DNA of 40,440 nucleotides from Terriglobia bacterium (GCA_021323595.1 JAJPKR010000047.1:1-40440), one strand, 5' to 3'; shown: positions 26,373-35,844, counted from the stretch's first letter. The notes: generated by a model not told the origin, from the letters alone. Translations and numbers: made by a program.

Positions 26373-26705
26373 TCACTTCGTAAAGATGACGATAATCGCG
26401 ATGACGAGCGTATAGAGCGCCAGCGATTCGATCAGCGCCAGGCCGAGGATGACCATGGTGCGAATGGCGTTGTTGGCGCCGGGATTGCGCGCCAGGCCGT
26501 CGGCGCTATGCGCGGTGGCCATGCCTTGGCCGATGCCGCAGAGACCGGCGGCGATTCCCATGCCCAAGACCGCGGCCAGGGGCTTGGCCCAACTGGCGGG
26601 ATTGGCGGCGGCGGCATTGCCGGCGGCCGTCGCTTGCGCAAAGAGCGGCGAGGCGGCCAAAACGCCGCCCACCAGGGCTAAGAGCTGCATCCACTTGCGT
26701 CGCAT
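26373..26705 (-). CDS. atpE: ATP synthase F0 subunit c with Na+-type residues
   Basis: A 110-residue c-ring subunit; typical ones have about 80. The extra part is an N-terminal signal-like segment (MRRKWMQLLALVGGVLAASP and FAQ). Helix 1 has the Gly-rich AVLGMGIAAGLCGIGQG and the polar loop LARNPGA; helix 2 has LALIESLALYTLV. The ion-binding Glu is residue 93. Gln60, Ser94 and Tyr98 are spaced from it exactly as Gln32, Ser66 and Tyr70 are from Glu65 in the Na+-translocating c-ring of Ilyobacter tartaricus. This supports, but does not prove, sodium binding. AAAAGGA lies ten bases before the ATG. It follows atpB after 137 bases. Confidence 0.95.
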   Translation of the reverse strand: MRRKWMQLLALVGGVLAASPLFAQATAAGNAAAANPASWAKPLAAVLGMGIAAGLCGIGQGMATAHSADGLARNPGANNAIRTMVILGLALIESLALYTLVIAIIVIFTK

Positions 26706-26842
26706 GCTGGATTGTCCTTTTCGGCTCCGTCACCGGAGCCGCGTATGAATTCCGCCCAGGAGGTGGTTCTGGCGCGGCCGGGGGGCCGCGCAGCTCACGC
26801 TGGCGCGGTGCTGCCAAAACCGGGGCCGAGCGGGCATCGCGA

Positions 26843-27571
26843 TCAATGCTCCTCGGCGACGGCGCTGCCCAAATAGACCATCGTCAGCAGGACGAAGATG
26901 TAGGTCTGCAGCAGCGCCTCGAAAACGTGAAAGCCCATGAAGAGCACGCCGGCCACGGGCACCAGCGCGGTCATCATGACGATGACCATATCGCCGGCGA
27001 ACATGTTGGCGTAAAGACGAACGCTGAGCGAAAGGATGCGGGCAAAATGGCTGATGACCTCGATGGGCACCATCAGCGGCGCGATCGCGGGCATGGGCCC
27101 GGCGAACTGCTTGAGGTAATGCTTGCCGCCGTGCTTGCGCACGCCCGCCCAGTGATAGTAGAGAAACGCGACGACGGCCAGGCCCAGCGTGACCGATTCG
27201 CTGCCGGTCGGCGACTCGAAGCCGGGGATGAGGCCGAGCAAATTGCCGGCGAGGATGAAGATCGTGAGCGTGAAGATGAGGCCGAGGAAGCGGTGCGACT
27301 CGTGGCCGATCACCTCCTCGGAGTGCTGGTCCAGACCGGTCCACAGCCACTCGAAGATGTGCTGCCAGCCGCGCGGATTCTCGACGGACAGCGCGCGCCC
27401 GACCAGCGTTCCCAAGACGCCCAAGAAGAGCGCGACCAGAATCTCCATCGCCACCTGGCCGGGAATCGGCGCCTGCGGGTTGGCGGGGCGAATATGCAGC
27501 CAATGCAGCAGGGCCAGCACGGGCCCGCCGAAGGCGGCATTGAGCAGACGAGTGAACCAGAGTTCGTGCAA
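26843..27571 (-). CDS. atpB: ATP synthase F0 subunit a
   Basis: A 242-residue stator subunit forming the ion half-channels beside the c-ring. The essential Arg is residue 185 in ILSLSVRLYANMFAGD; other family segments are LAGNLLGLIPGFESPTGS and PLMVPIEVISHFARI (with polar residues of the exit channel) and the C-terminal EALLQTYIFVLLTMVYLG. Five or six transmembrane helices are expected. An in-frame stop two codons upstream leaves TTG 27571 as the first usable start. It is downstream of atpI with 69 bases between. Confidence 0.95.
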   Translation of the reverse strand: MHELWFTRLLNAAFGGPVLALLHWLHIRPANPQAPIPGQVAMEILVALFLGVLGTLVGRALSVENPRGWQHIFEWLWTGLDQHSEEVIGHESHRFLGLIFTLTIFILAGNLLGLIPGFESPTGSESVTLGLAVVAFLYYHWAGVRKHGGKHYLKQFAGPMPAIAPLMVPIEVISHFARILSLSVRLYANMFAGDMVIVMMTALVPVAGVLFMGFHVFEALLQTYIFVLLTMVYLGSAVAEEH

Positions 27572-27640
27572 GGTCTAAGGTCCCGGGCGGCGCGGCCGCC
27601 GATTTTCCGGACGCGGCGCCGGGCGGCCGCCGGCCGGCTT

Positions 27641-28081
27641 TCAGACCGCCTCGGGCGGCGAAACCGACTCACTGCGCTGGGGGCCGTCGCCGGGGCCGCG
27701 AAACGCCTGCGCGACCTCGTAGAAAGCCTCGATCATCACGGCCGCCGCCGCGGCCAACAGGCCGAACAGCACGGCGAAAAACGCCACCAGGTGAACGACA
27801 AATATAGCATAAAGAGCCGCGGCGAGCAGCACCAGGCGCAGCCAGTAACGGCTGCCGCCGCGCCGCTTGCCGCCGCCGGCGATGCTGGCGGTCATGGCGT
27901 AGATGCCGCTCTTCAGCCAGCGAAAGTTGAGCCAGCTCAGCAGGCCGCCGAGCGCCAGGCCGAAGCCCCACGCCGGACCGCGCCAAGCGCCCACGCCCGC
28001 CGCCGCCAGCAGGGCGCACAGCAGGGTCAGGCGCTCCACGCGCTCTTCGGGTGCGAGGCGGGCCCAGCGCGAAGTGCTCAT
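27641..28081 (-). CDS. atpI: AtpI-like ATP synthase accessory membrane protein
   Basis: A 146-residue protein with four hydrophobic segments (about 19-35, 41-56, 78-97 and 100-116), including GFGLALGGLLSWLNFRWLKSG, typical of the ATP synthase subunit I family, which assists c-ring assembly. Its ATG overlaps the stop of the upstream atpZ-like gene (ATGA), so the start is at 28081 and the longer open frame to 28324 is not used. It lies directly before atpB, the standard position of atpI. Confidence 0.75.
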   Translation of the reverse strand: MSTSRWARLAPEERVERLTLLCALLAAAGVGAWRGPAWGFGLALGGLLSWLNFRWLKSGIYAMTASIAGGGKRRGGSRYWLRLVLLAAALYAIFVVHLVAFFAVLFGLLAAAAAVMIEAFYEVAQAFRGPGDGPQRSESVSPPEAV

Positions 28082-28320
28082 GCGGGAGGCGAGCCGCCTT
28101 GGGTGCGTTTCACCACGCGAAACAGCTCCAACAGGCCGGCGATCACGCCCAGGATGACGAAAACGATCTCGAAGACGGGCTGCGTGCGCCACCAATGGTC
28201 GAGGGTGTAGCCGATGAAGAATCCGATCAGCGCGGCGGCGGGCATCATCACCGCCAAGCCGGTGTATTCGCCGATCAGAACCCAGACCGTTGCCCGCCGA
28301 TCCACCATGGCCTTCGCCAC
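28078..28320 (-). CDS. atpZ: AtpZ/AtpI-family small membrane protein
   Basis: An 80-residue protein with two transmembrane helices (VMMPAAALIGFFIGYTLDHW and VFEIVFVILGVIAGLLELFRVV), the pattern of AtpZ-type proteins encoded at the head of many F0 operons. Family members are thought to help ATP synthase assembly or conduct divalent cations. The GTG at 28320 or an ATG four codons in (28308) may be the start. The stop overlaps the next gene by four bases. It is the first gene of the atpZ-atpI-atpB-atpE series. Confidence 0.78.
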   Translation of the reverse strand: MAKAMVDRRATVWVLIGEYTGLAVMMPAAALIGFFIGYTLDHWWRTQPVFEIVFVILGVIAGLLELFRVVKRTQGGSPPA

Positions 28321-28387
28321 CCATCAGGATAGCAAGCGGCGCGGCGGGCGCGATCCGCGCGGCACCGGCGACGGACGGGCCGCCGCG

Positions 28388-29761
<1,374 letters not shown>

Positions 29762-29765
29762 GGCT

Positions 29766-31448
29766 TTAGGAAGCGGAACGGCGGTAGGAAGCGACCAGCC
29801 GCATTTCGCCGTCGGCGACCACGGCGGCTTCCGCCGCCGGTCGCTCGGCAAGGGGGAGCTGAATGACGAAGCGGGTACCGCCCTCTTCGGGCCGCTCCGC
29901 CCAGACCTTGCCTTCGTGCATTTCGACGAGGGAATAGACGGTGGCCAGGCCGAGCCCGGTGCCGTCGCCGAAGTGGCCGCGGAAGGGCTCGAAGATCTCT
30001 TCCTCGGCGCCGGGCTGGAGGCCGCAGCCGGTGTCTTGAAATTCCAGGCGCACGCCGAACGACGACGGCCGCGCGGCAATGCGCAGCGTGCCGCCGTTGG
30101 GCATCGCCTTCAAGGCGTTATCGGTCAGGTTCCAGAAGACTTGCTTGAGCCGGTCGACATCGCCGCTGACGACGATGGGGGCGGGCCCGAGGTCGGCGGC
30201 GATGACGACGCCGGCGGCCTGGCAGCGCGGCCCGTTGCGCACCAGCGCCAAGACCTCCTCCAAGGTGGCGCGCAGGTCGAGCGGCGCCAAGGTGCAAGGC
30301 TGCTCGCGGGCGTAGGTCAAGAAGTCGCTGACGATGCGGTTGAGCCGCTCCGACTCGCGCACCACGATCTCGATCAGGCGGCGCTGCTCGTCGTCGAGCG
30401 AGGCGAAGCGGCCGAGCAGGCGCACCGAGCCGGCCACCGAGGCCAACGGATTGCGGATTTCGTGGGCGATGCCGGCGGCCATGCGCCCCAGCGCCGCCAT
30501 GCGGTCGCGGACGCGCACTTCCCGTTCCAGCCGCCGCAGCTCGGTCAGGTCCTGAAAGTGAAAGACGCGGCCGGCGGACCGCCCCGCGACTTGCAGCGGC
30601 ACCACGGTCAAGCCGACGATCTTCTCGCGGCGGTTGATCGCCAAGTTCACTTCGCCGCGGCGGCCGAGCATGCTTTCGGGAATGTCGCCGAAGACTTTTT
30701 GCACTTGCGTGCCGACGAGCTGGCTGGCGCCCCGCTCCAGGATTCGCTCCGCCGCGCCGTTGGCCAAATAAATGCGCCCGGCGAGGTCGGTGGTCAGCAG
30801 GCCGCCGCTCATGGAACGAATGATGTTGTCGTTGAGCGAGCGCAGGCTGGCGAGATCGTGCTGCTGCTCTTGCAGCTCTTCGCCGGCGGCCTTCAGCTTG
30901 CCGGCCAGCAGTTCGGCGAGATAGGCGGCCGCGAGGAAGGCCAAGCCGTTGAGCAGCACGGAGAGCGCGAGCGCCTTTTCGCTGGCCGCGGCGGCGGTGG
31001 GCTGCAGGCGGGCGAAGGCGGGCAGCAGCGCCAGTTCGGCGGCGCCCCAGTAGGAGACCGCGCACAGGCCGGCGAGGATGTAAACGTACAGGCCGGGCAG
31101 CAGCAGCGCGGCCACGATCACCAGCAGCGCGTAGATCTCGGCCAGCAGGCTGTTCACGCCGCCGCTTACGGCCACCAGCGCCGTGATCAGCAGCATGTCA
31201 ATGCTGAGCTGGAGATAGACCTGCGGGCCGAGCGCGCGCCAGCGCGGCAGCAGCAGGCGCTCGCCGAGCGCCGCCAAGTACCAGAGCGCGATCAGCGCCA
31301 ACAACGGGATGATGGCGCGGGCGTTGGTCGAGTCGCGATAAGCGATCAACAGCTCCAGCGACAGCACCAGCGAGATGCCGAAGAAGCGGATGCGCGTGAG
31401 CCAGCGGAGCCAATCCGCCCGGCCGCCCACGCTGAATTGGGACGCCAT
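29766..31448 (-). CDS. pilS: PilS-type membrane sensor histidine kinase
   Basis: A 560-residue kinase. About six hydrophobic helices lie between residues 20 and 180, without a large periplasmic domain, as in PilS. A PAS domain follows (about 202-300, NIIRSMSGGLLTTDLAGRIY), then the dimerisation helix with the phosphorylated His329 in GIAHEIRNPLAS. The ATPase domain shows an N-box (FWNLTDNALKAMP), G1 (DTGCGL) and G2 (GTGLGLATVY). It should phosphorylate the response regulator encoded next. PilS in other bacteria senses pilin in the membrane; whether that holds here is inference. Confidence 0.87.
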   Translation of the reverse strand: MASQFSVGGRADWLRWLTRIRFFGISLVLSLELLIAYRDSTNARAIIPLLALIALWYLAALGERLLLPRWRALGPQVYLQLSIDMLLITALVAVSGGVNSLLAEIYALLVIVAALLLPGLYVYILAGLCAVSYWGAAELALLPAFARLQPTAAAASEKALALSVLLNGLAFLAAAYLAELLAGKLKAAGEELQEQQHDLASLRSLNDNIIRSMSGGLLTTDLAGRIYLANGAAERILERGASQLVGTQVQKVFGDIPESMLGRRGEVNLAINRREKIVGLTVVPLQVAGRSAGRVFHFQDLTELRRLEREVRVRDRMAALGRMAAGIAHEIRNPLASVAGSVRLLGRFASLDDEQRRLIEIVVRESERLNRIVSDFLTYAREQPCTLAPLDLRATLEEVLALVRNGPRCQAAGVVIAADLGPAPIVVSGDVDRLKQVFWNLTDNALKAMPNGGTLRIAARPSSFGVRLEFQDTGCGLQPGAEEEIFEPFRGHFGDGTGLGLATVYSLVEMHEGKVWAERPEEGGTRFVIQLPLAERPAAEAAVVADGEMRLVASYRRSAS

Positions 31449-31562
31449 GGACGCGTTCTGTCTGGGGGGAAGTCAGATTATGTCGCGTGCGCCGAAATTT
31501 GGCGATACCGAAGCGCGCCGGCTCTTGCCTCCCGGCACACCGGCCTCGCGGTCAGGTATGGC

Positions 31563-31642
31563 GGGCGGGGCGATCAGCTTCGCAGGGCGTCGTTCTCCCA
31601 CGCCAAGGCGCGCCGCTGCGCCTTGGGAGGTTCGCCCCGCCC
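31563..31642. repeat. 80-base element with 11-base terminal inverted repeats (copy C)
   Basis: GGGCGGGGCGA (31563-31573) and TCGCCCCGCCC (31632-31642) are perfect inverted repeats. Inside is a perfect 9-base hairpin, CCAAGGCGC (31603-31611) and GCGCCTTGG (31618-31626), with a six-base loop. Its first 40 bases match copies A and B beside vapBC. It occupies the 268-base gap between pilS and the DsbA-like gene, where I see no coding region. Confidence 0.6.
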
Positions 31643-31716
31643 CGGCGTGGTTAGCTCACCTTAGCCGACGAGATCCGCCCCGCGGAATTGCGCGGGTCTT
31701 CTCGCGGCGTGCGCGA

Positions 31717-32718
31717 CTAGGGTTGTTTGGGATGAGCGGGCAGCGGCGGCAAGGGCTTGCAATGTCCGCACTGCCCGCCCTTGAGGTCGCCGACCAATTT
31801 CCCCGGCGTATCGTCGAGCGGGCCGTCCTTGGCTTCCGCCTCGACCAGCGGCCGCATGACCTGTATCGGCACGGCGCCGGGAATCGGGCGCCCGTTGACG
31901 AAGAGCGTGGGGGTGCGGACCACCCCGACCGCCTTGCCCTCGGCGAGAGTGCGCTCGACCACGCGCCGCGGCAACGGCGAACTCATGCAGGCATCGAAGC
32001 GCGCGGGATCGCTGCCCGACTCCAAGGCGAAGTCGCGCAAGCGGCTGGCGGCATCGGCGGGCGTGAGCTGGTCTTGATGATCGAAGGTCGCTTGCTCGAA
32101 GGGCCAGAAGTGGGCGGGGTTTTGCTGGACGACGCAGGCGGCCGCCTCCGCCGCGGCCATGGACCAGGGATGAATCTTGACCAGCGGAAAATATTTGAAG
32201 ACCACGCGCACCGTCCCCGGCATCTGCTGCGCGAGCTGCTGCAAGACGGTGTTCTCTTCCTTGCAATAGGGGCACTCGAGATCGCTGAATTCGTAGATGG
32301 TCACCGGCGCCGAAGCCGCACCCTCGGCGGGGCTATCGCCAATTTGCAGCTTGGCGCGGATCGAGCGCCACGGGTCGGCGCTGAGCTCGCTTTTATCCTC
32401 GCCGAGCATGATCTCGCGCTCGTCGGGCGAGATGAAATAGGTCTGCTCGGCGTGCTGGTCCCCCTTGGCGACGGCGACCTTGACGGTGCGAATGCCGCTG
32501 GCATCGGGCGGGGAGATGCTGGTGATCGTCATCTCGTCAAGATGCTGGAAATCCAGCACCCGGTGCAAGTACGCCTGCACGCGGGCGCGCAAGCTCGACT
32601 CGGAAGCGGCGCCGCGCGCTTTCTCGGCTTGGCCGGCGCGCGGCGCCGCCAAGGCCGGCACCGCCGCGAGCGCCAGGGCCAGCGCCAGCAGGGGCGCCCA
32701 ATTCCCTCTGCGTGTCAT
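31717..32718 (-). CDS. DsbA-like thioredoxin-fold protein with an extra C-terminal CXXC
   Basis: A 333-residue exported protein. A signal peptide covers residues 1-25 (ending PALAA). An N-terminal domain of unknown fold (about 40-125) precedes a DsbA/thioredoxin domain with active site CPYC (149-152, in FSDLECPYCKEE) and the cis-proline loop VVRTPTLFVNG. Near the C-terminus a second dithiol, CGHC (317-320), sits in a flexible Pro-rich tail. Expected role: disulfide formation or isomerisation in the periplasm. Its ATG overlaps the nadE stop (ATGA). Confidence 0.85.
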   Translation of the reverse strand: MTRRGNWAPLLALALALAAVPALAAPRAGQAEKARGAASESSLRARVQAYLHRVLDFQHLDEMTITSISPPDASGIRTVKVAVAKGDQHAEQTYFISPDEREIMLGEDKSELSADPWRSIRAKLQIGDSPAEGAASAPVTIYEFSDLECPYCKEENTVLQQLAQQMPGTVRVVFKYFPLVKIHPWSMAAAEAAACVVQQNPAHFWPFEQATFDHQDQLTPADAASRLRDFALESGSDPARFDACMSSPLPRRVVERTLAEGKAVGVVRTPTLFVNGRPIPGAVPIQVMRPLVEAEAKDGPLDDTPGKLVGDLKGGQCGHCKPLPPLPAHPKQP

Positions 32719-34424
32719 GGTTTCCCTCGTTCTCCGGCGGCGGCAGCCGGCCGCGCCGTTTTCTCCACGTATTGCTGCGCGATGGGGAATCGCCGCCCCA
32801 TCCCGAAGGCCTTCTTGGAAATCTTAAGCCCCGGCGCCGCCTGCTGCCGCTTGTATTCGCTGCGGTCGATGCGCATGATCCATTGGACTACCAAGTCCGG
32901 GTCGAGGTTACGGTCGGCGGCGATCTGCTCGGCGCTCTTATATTCTTCGACGTAATCCAAGATGATCGCGTCGAGCACCGGGTAGGGAGGCAGATCTTGC
33001 TGGTCGGTCTGGTTCGGGCGCAACTCCGCCGAGGGCGCCTTGTCGAGAACGGCGCGGGGGATGATCTCCCGCTCGCGGTTGGCGTACCGGGCCAGCTCGT
33101 AGACCTGGGTTTTGAGCACGTCGGAGATCACGGCCAAACCGCCGGCCATGTCGCCGTAGAGGGTGCAGTAGCCCACGGCCAATTCGCTCTTGTTGCCGGT
33201 CGAGAGCACGAGCGCGCCGGTGCGGTTCGAGAACGCCATCAACACCATGCCGCGCAGCCGCGCCTGGATGTTTTGCTCGGCGAGGTCCTGGCACGCGCCG
33301 TCGGCGGCGCCTTGCCACTCCGGGCGGAGGGCGGCGAGCATGGCGGCGAAGGGGGGCTCGATGGAGACTTCGCGCAACTCGATGCCGAGGTTGGCGGCAA
33401 GGCAACGGGCGTCGGCGGCGCTGGCGGGCGAGGAGTAGCGGCTGGGCATGGTGAGGGCCAAGACCGCCTGCGGGCCCAGCGCCTCGACGGCGATGGCGGC
33501 GGTCAGGGCCGAATCCACGCCGCCGCTGAGGCCGACCAGCACGCGGTGGAAGCCGCACTTGCGCACGTAGTCGCGGGTGCCGAGCACGAGCGCCTGCCAG
33601 GCCGCCGCGGTCTCGTGCTCCGGCTGCGCGCGGATGGGGCCGCGCCATTCGCCGGCCTGGACCACGAACAGGTCTTCGCTGAAGCTGGCGGCGCGCGCGC
33701 GCAGGTCGCCGTAGTCGCCCAGCACCAGCGAGGAGCCGTCGAAGATCAACTGATCGTCGCCGCCGGCTTGATTGACGAGGATGACGGGCACGCGGTACTC
33801 GCGGGCGATGGCGCCCAGCATCTCCTGCCGCAGGCCGATCTTGCCGCGCCAGAAGGGCGAGGCCGAGATATTGATCAAGAAGTCGGCGCCTTGGCGCATT
33901 TGATCGGCGACGGGATCTTCGGCGTAAAGCAAGCGGGCGCGCTTTTTGGGCCAGTAGTGCTTATCGTTCCAGGCGTCCTCGCAGATGGTCACGGCGATGC
34001 GCCGGCCGCGCCAGTTCCACACCCGCTGCCGCTCTGCGGGAGCGAAGTTGCGCAACTCGTCGAAAACGTCATAGGTGGGCAGGAGCATCTTCGACTGCTG
34101 GAAGACGACGTCCCCGCCTTGGAGAACGAGCGCGGTGTTGTGGACGCTCTTGCCGGTTTCCGCCCGCGCCGGCGTGGGGCAGCCGCAAAGGATGGCGACG
34201 CCGGGCACCTGGCGCGAGACATCGCGCAGCAGCGCCTGGCACTCCTCCACGAACTCGGGCTTTTCGACCAGGTCCCGCGCGGGATAGCCGCAGATGGCCA
34301 TCTCGGGAAAGACGGCCAACTCCGCCCCTTCGGCGGCAGCTTGACGGGCGAAGTCGGCAATTTTGGAGGCGTTGGCGGCCAGCGCGCCAATGGTGGGATT
34401 CACCTGGGCCAGCGCGATTTTCAC
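32715..34424 (-). CDS. nadE: Glutamine-dependent NAD+ synthetase
   Basis: A 569-residue two-domain enzyme making NAD+ from deamido-NAD+ with glutamine-derived ammonia and ATP. The N-terminal nitrilase-type glutaminase shows the catalytic triad Glu41 (VFPEMAICGYP), Lys112 (SKMLLPTYDVF) and Cys148 (TICEDAWND). The synthetase domain starts with the pyrophosphatase loop LVGLSGGVDSALTAA (SGGVDS 300-305) and contains STGNKSELAVGY. It begins with GTG 34424. Translationally coupled to the DsbA-like gene by a four-base overlap; the link between them is not obvious. Confidence 0.95.
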   Translation of the reverse strand: MKIALAQVNPTIGALAANASKIADFARQAAAEGAELAVFPEMAICGYPARDLVEKPEFVEECQALLRDVSRQVPGVAILCGCPTPARAETGKSVHNTALVLQGGDVVFQQSKMLLPTYDVFDELRNFAPAERQRVWNWRGRRIAVTICEDAWNDKHYWPKKRARLLYAEDPVADQMRQGADFLINISASPFWRGKIGLRQEMLGAIAREYRVPVILVNQAGGDDQLIFDGSSLVLGDYGDLRARAASFSEDLFVVQAGEWRGPIRAQPEHETAAAWQALVLGTRDYVRKCGFHRVLVGLSGGVDSALTAAIAVEALGPQAVLALTMPSRYSSPASAADARCLAANLGIELREVSIEPPFAAMLAALRPEWQGAADGACQDLAEQNIQARLRGMVLMAFSNRTGALVLSTGNKSELAVGYCTLYGDMAGGLAVISDVLKTQVYELARYANREREIIPRAVLDKAPSAELRPNQTDQQDLPPYPVLDAIILDYVEEYKSAEQIAADRNLDPDLVVQWIMRIDRSEYKRQQAAPGLKISKKAFGMGRRFPIAQQYVEKTARPAAAAGERGKP

Positions 34425-34525
34425 TGCTCAAAGTCTAGCAAATTGACACCGGGACGCACGCCAGGCGGCGCCGGCAGCAGCGCTGGGGCGGAGGCGGCGG
34501 GCAGCGGAAGCGCGAGCGCGAGGGC

Positions 34526-34738
34526 TTACGCCGCCTGAGCGGGCGAAGCCGGGCTGACCGAGATGCGGTTGACTTCGGTGAGAAAGACGCGAGCGTCTTC
34601 GGCCTCAAGGTCCTTCGATTCGCCGTTGGAGAAGTGCACTTTGACCTTGCCGTTGTCCTCGGGCTGGTAATACACGACGTGATCGAGGCAATAAACGATG
34701 CGAGCCCGAGAAGCAGTCAAGAACCGGCCAGAAGCCAT
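34526..34738 (-). CDS. Small protein of unknown function
   Basis: A 70-residue protein I do not recognise. It is predicted beta-rich (ARIVYCLDHVVYYQPEDNGK, then VKVHFSNGESKDLEAED), followed by a short helix (ARVFLTEVN) and an Ala/Pro-rich tail. A very strong ribosome-binding site (AAAGGAGGGG) eight bases before the ATG supports expression. It sits alone between nadE and the divergent TPR gene. The dG-like hairpin strands suggest a small regulatory or binding domain, but no function is proposed. Confidence 0.68.
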   Translation of the reverse strand: MASGRFLTASRARIVYCLDHVVYYQPEDNGKVKVHFSNGESKDLEAEDARVFLTEVNRISVSPASPAQAA

Positions 34739-34897
34739 GGAAAATCCCCCTCCTTTCGCCTGATGCCGGGTTCCGCGCCGGGGTTGGGCGAGCTGGCGGA
34801 CCTGGCCTCCCTTCCCGGGACAGGTCCGTTGATGCCCTTGATGCGGCCAGGTTGGCAGAGGCGGGCGAGATTCGGATAATGGCAGCAGGTTCGGTTC

Positions 34898-35377
34898 ATG
34901 GAAGACACGCGGGCGCGGGCTCTATCTCTGTTCGAAGAGGCGTATCGGCGCCAAATGCAGGGCGCGCTGGACGAGGCGCTCTCGCTCTACACCCGTTCGA
35001 TCGAGACCTATCCCACCGCCGAGGCGTACACGTTTCGCGGCTGGACGTATTCGTTTTTGGGCGATTACGACCAGGCGATCGAAGAGTGCCTGCGCGCCAT
35101 CGAAGTGGATCCCTCCTACGGCAACCCGTACAACGATATCGGGGCCTACCTGATCGAGAAGGGCCAGTGGAACGAGGCGATCGGCTGGCTGCAGCGGGCG
35201 ACGCGCGCCCAGCGCTATGAGAGTTATTGCTTTCCGTACTACAACCTGGGGCGGGTTTTCGAGCGCAAGCGCGACTACGCCCGGGCGCAGCAAGCCTACC
35301 TGGCGGCGCTCGAGGCTAACCCGCACTACGCTCCGGCGCGGGCGGCGCTGCGCCGGCTGCATGCGATGTGGAACTGA
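34898..35377 (+). CDS. Tetratricopeptide-repeat protein
   Basis: A 159-residue protein built almost wholly from TPR units: about residues 16-36 (ALDEALSLYTRSIETYP), 38-71 (EAYTFRGWTYSFLGDYDQAI), 73-105 (PYNDIGAYLIEKGQWNEAI) and 112-146 (PYYNLGRVFERKRDYARAQ). It has no signal peptide or other domain, so it is likely a cytoplasmic scaffold. The start codon lacks a strong ribosome-binding site. It is convergent with the erpA-type gene. Confidence 0.85.
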   Translation: MEDTRARALSLFEEAYRRQMQGALDEALSLYTRSIETYPTAEAYTFRGWTYSFLGDYDQAIEECLRAIEVDPSYGNPYNDIGAYLIEKGQWNEAIGWLQRATRAQRYESYCFPYYNLGRVFERKRDYARAQQAYLAALEANPHYAPARAALRRLHAMWN

Positions 35378-35407
35378 CGCCGCCCGGGACCTCAGCGCCG
35401 GCGCCGC

Positions 35408-35728
35408 TTAGACGGAGAACGACGAGCCGCAGCCGCAGGTGTGCTTGACGTTGGGGTTGTTGAACTTGAAGCCGCTGCCTTCGAGGGTTTCGACGTAGTC
35501 CACTTCGCAGCCGTCCAAGTACATCAGGCTCATCGGATCCACGAACACCTTGAGGCCATCCACCTCGAGGGTCTTGTCCTGGGCCGTGGGCGTGTCGAAT
35601 TGCATCGAGTAGGAGAAACCGGAGCACCCGCCGCCGACCACCGCCACGCGCAAACCGCCGGGCAGGGGCGTCTGCTGCGCCATGATCTCCTTAACCTTTT
35701 CGACCGCCTTCGGGGTGACGTTAATCAT
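35408..35728 (-). CDS. erpA: Iron-sulfur cluster carrier of the ErpA/IscA (HesB) type
   Basis: A 106-residue A-type carrier protein that passes Fe-S clusters to apoproteins. The three ligand cysteines are in place: GGGCSGFSY (Cys35) and the C-terminal TCGCGSSFSV (two Cys). LEGSGFKFNNPNV is the usual preceding segment. GAGGAGGAG lies upstream of the ATG. The nearby Fe-S proteins NuoI and endonuclease III would be plausible clients, but that is context only. Confidence 0.93.
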   Translation of the reverse strand: MINVTPKAVEKVKEIMAQQTPLPGGLRVAVVGGGCSGFSYSMQFDTPTAQDKTLEVDGLKVFVDPMSLMYLDGCEVDYVETLEGSGFKFNNPNVKHTCGCGSSFSV

Positions 35729-35812
35729 TCGGGTAAGACTCCTCCTCAGAAAAGATTAAAGCACGGCGGCGCTTCGATGCAAACCCCGGCGGCAAGCGCC
35801 GGAGGGGCGGGC

Positions 35813-35842
35813 ATGGTGGGCGGGGCGATACGAGCCGGAACC
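35813..35842. repeat. Fragment of the GGGCGGGGCGAT repeat (copy D)
   Basis: TGGTGGGCGGGGCGAT at 35815-35830 matches the start of copy B (which also reads TGGTGGGCGGGGCGATGAG), then diverges. It is treated as a remnant of the same repeat family. Confidence 0.35.
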
Positions 35843-35844
35843 GG

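Noticed and set aside
27641-28324. Reading the atpI-like gene from 28324
   Set aside because: The extra N-terminal part is Arg-rich and overlaps the atpZ-like gene in another frame. The ATGA overlap at 28078-28081 gives a much better start.
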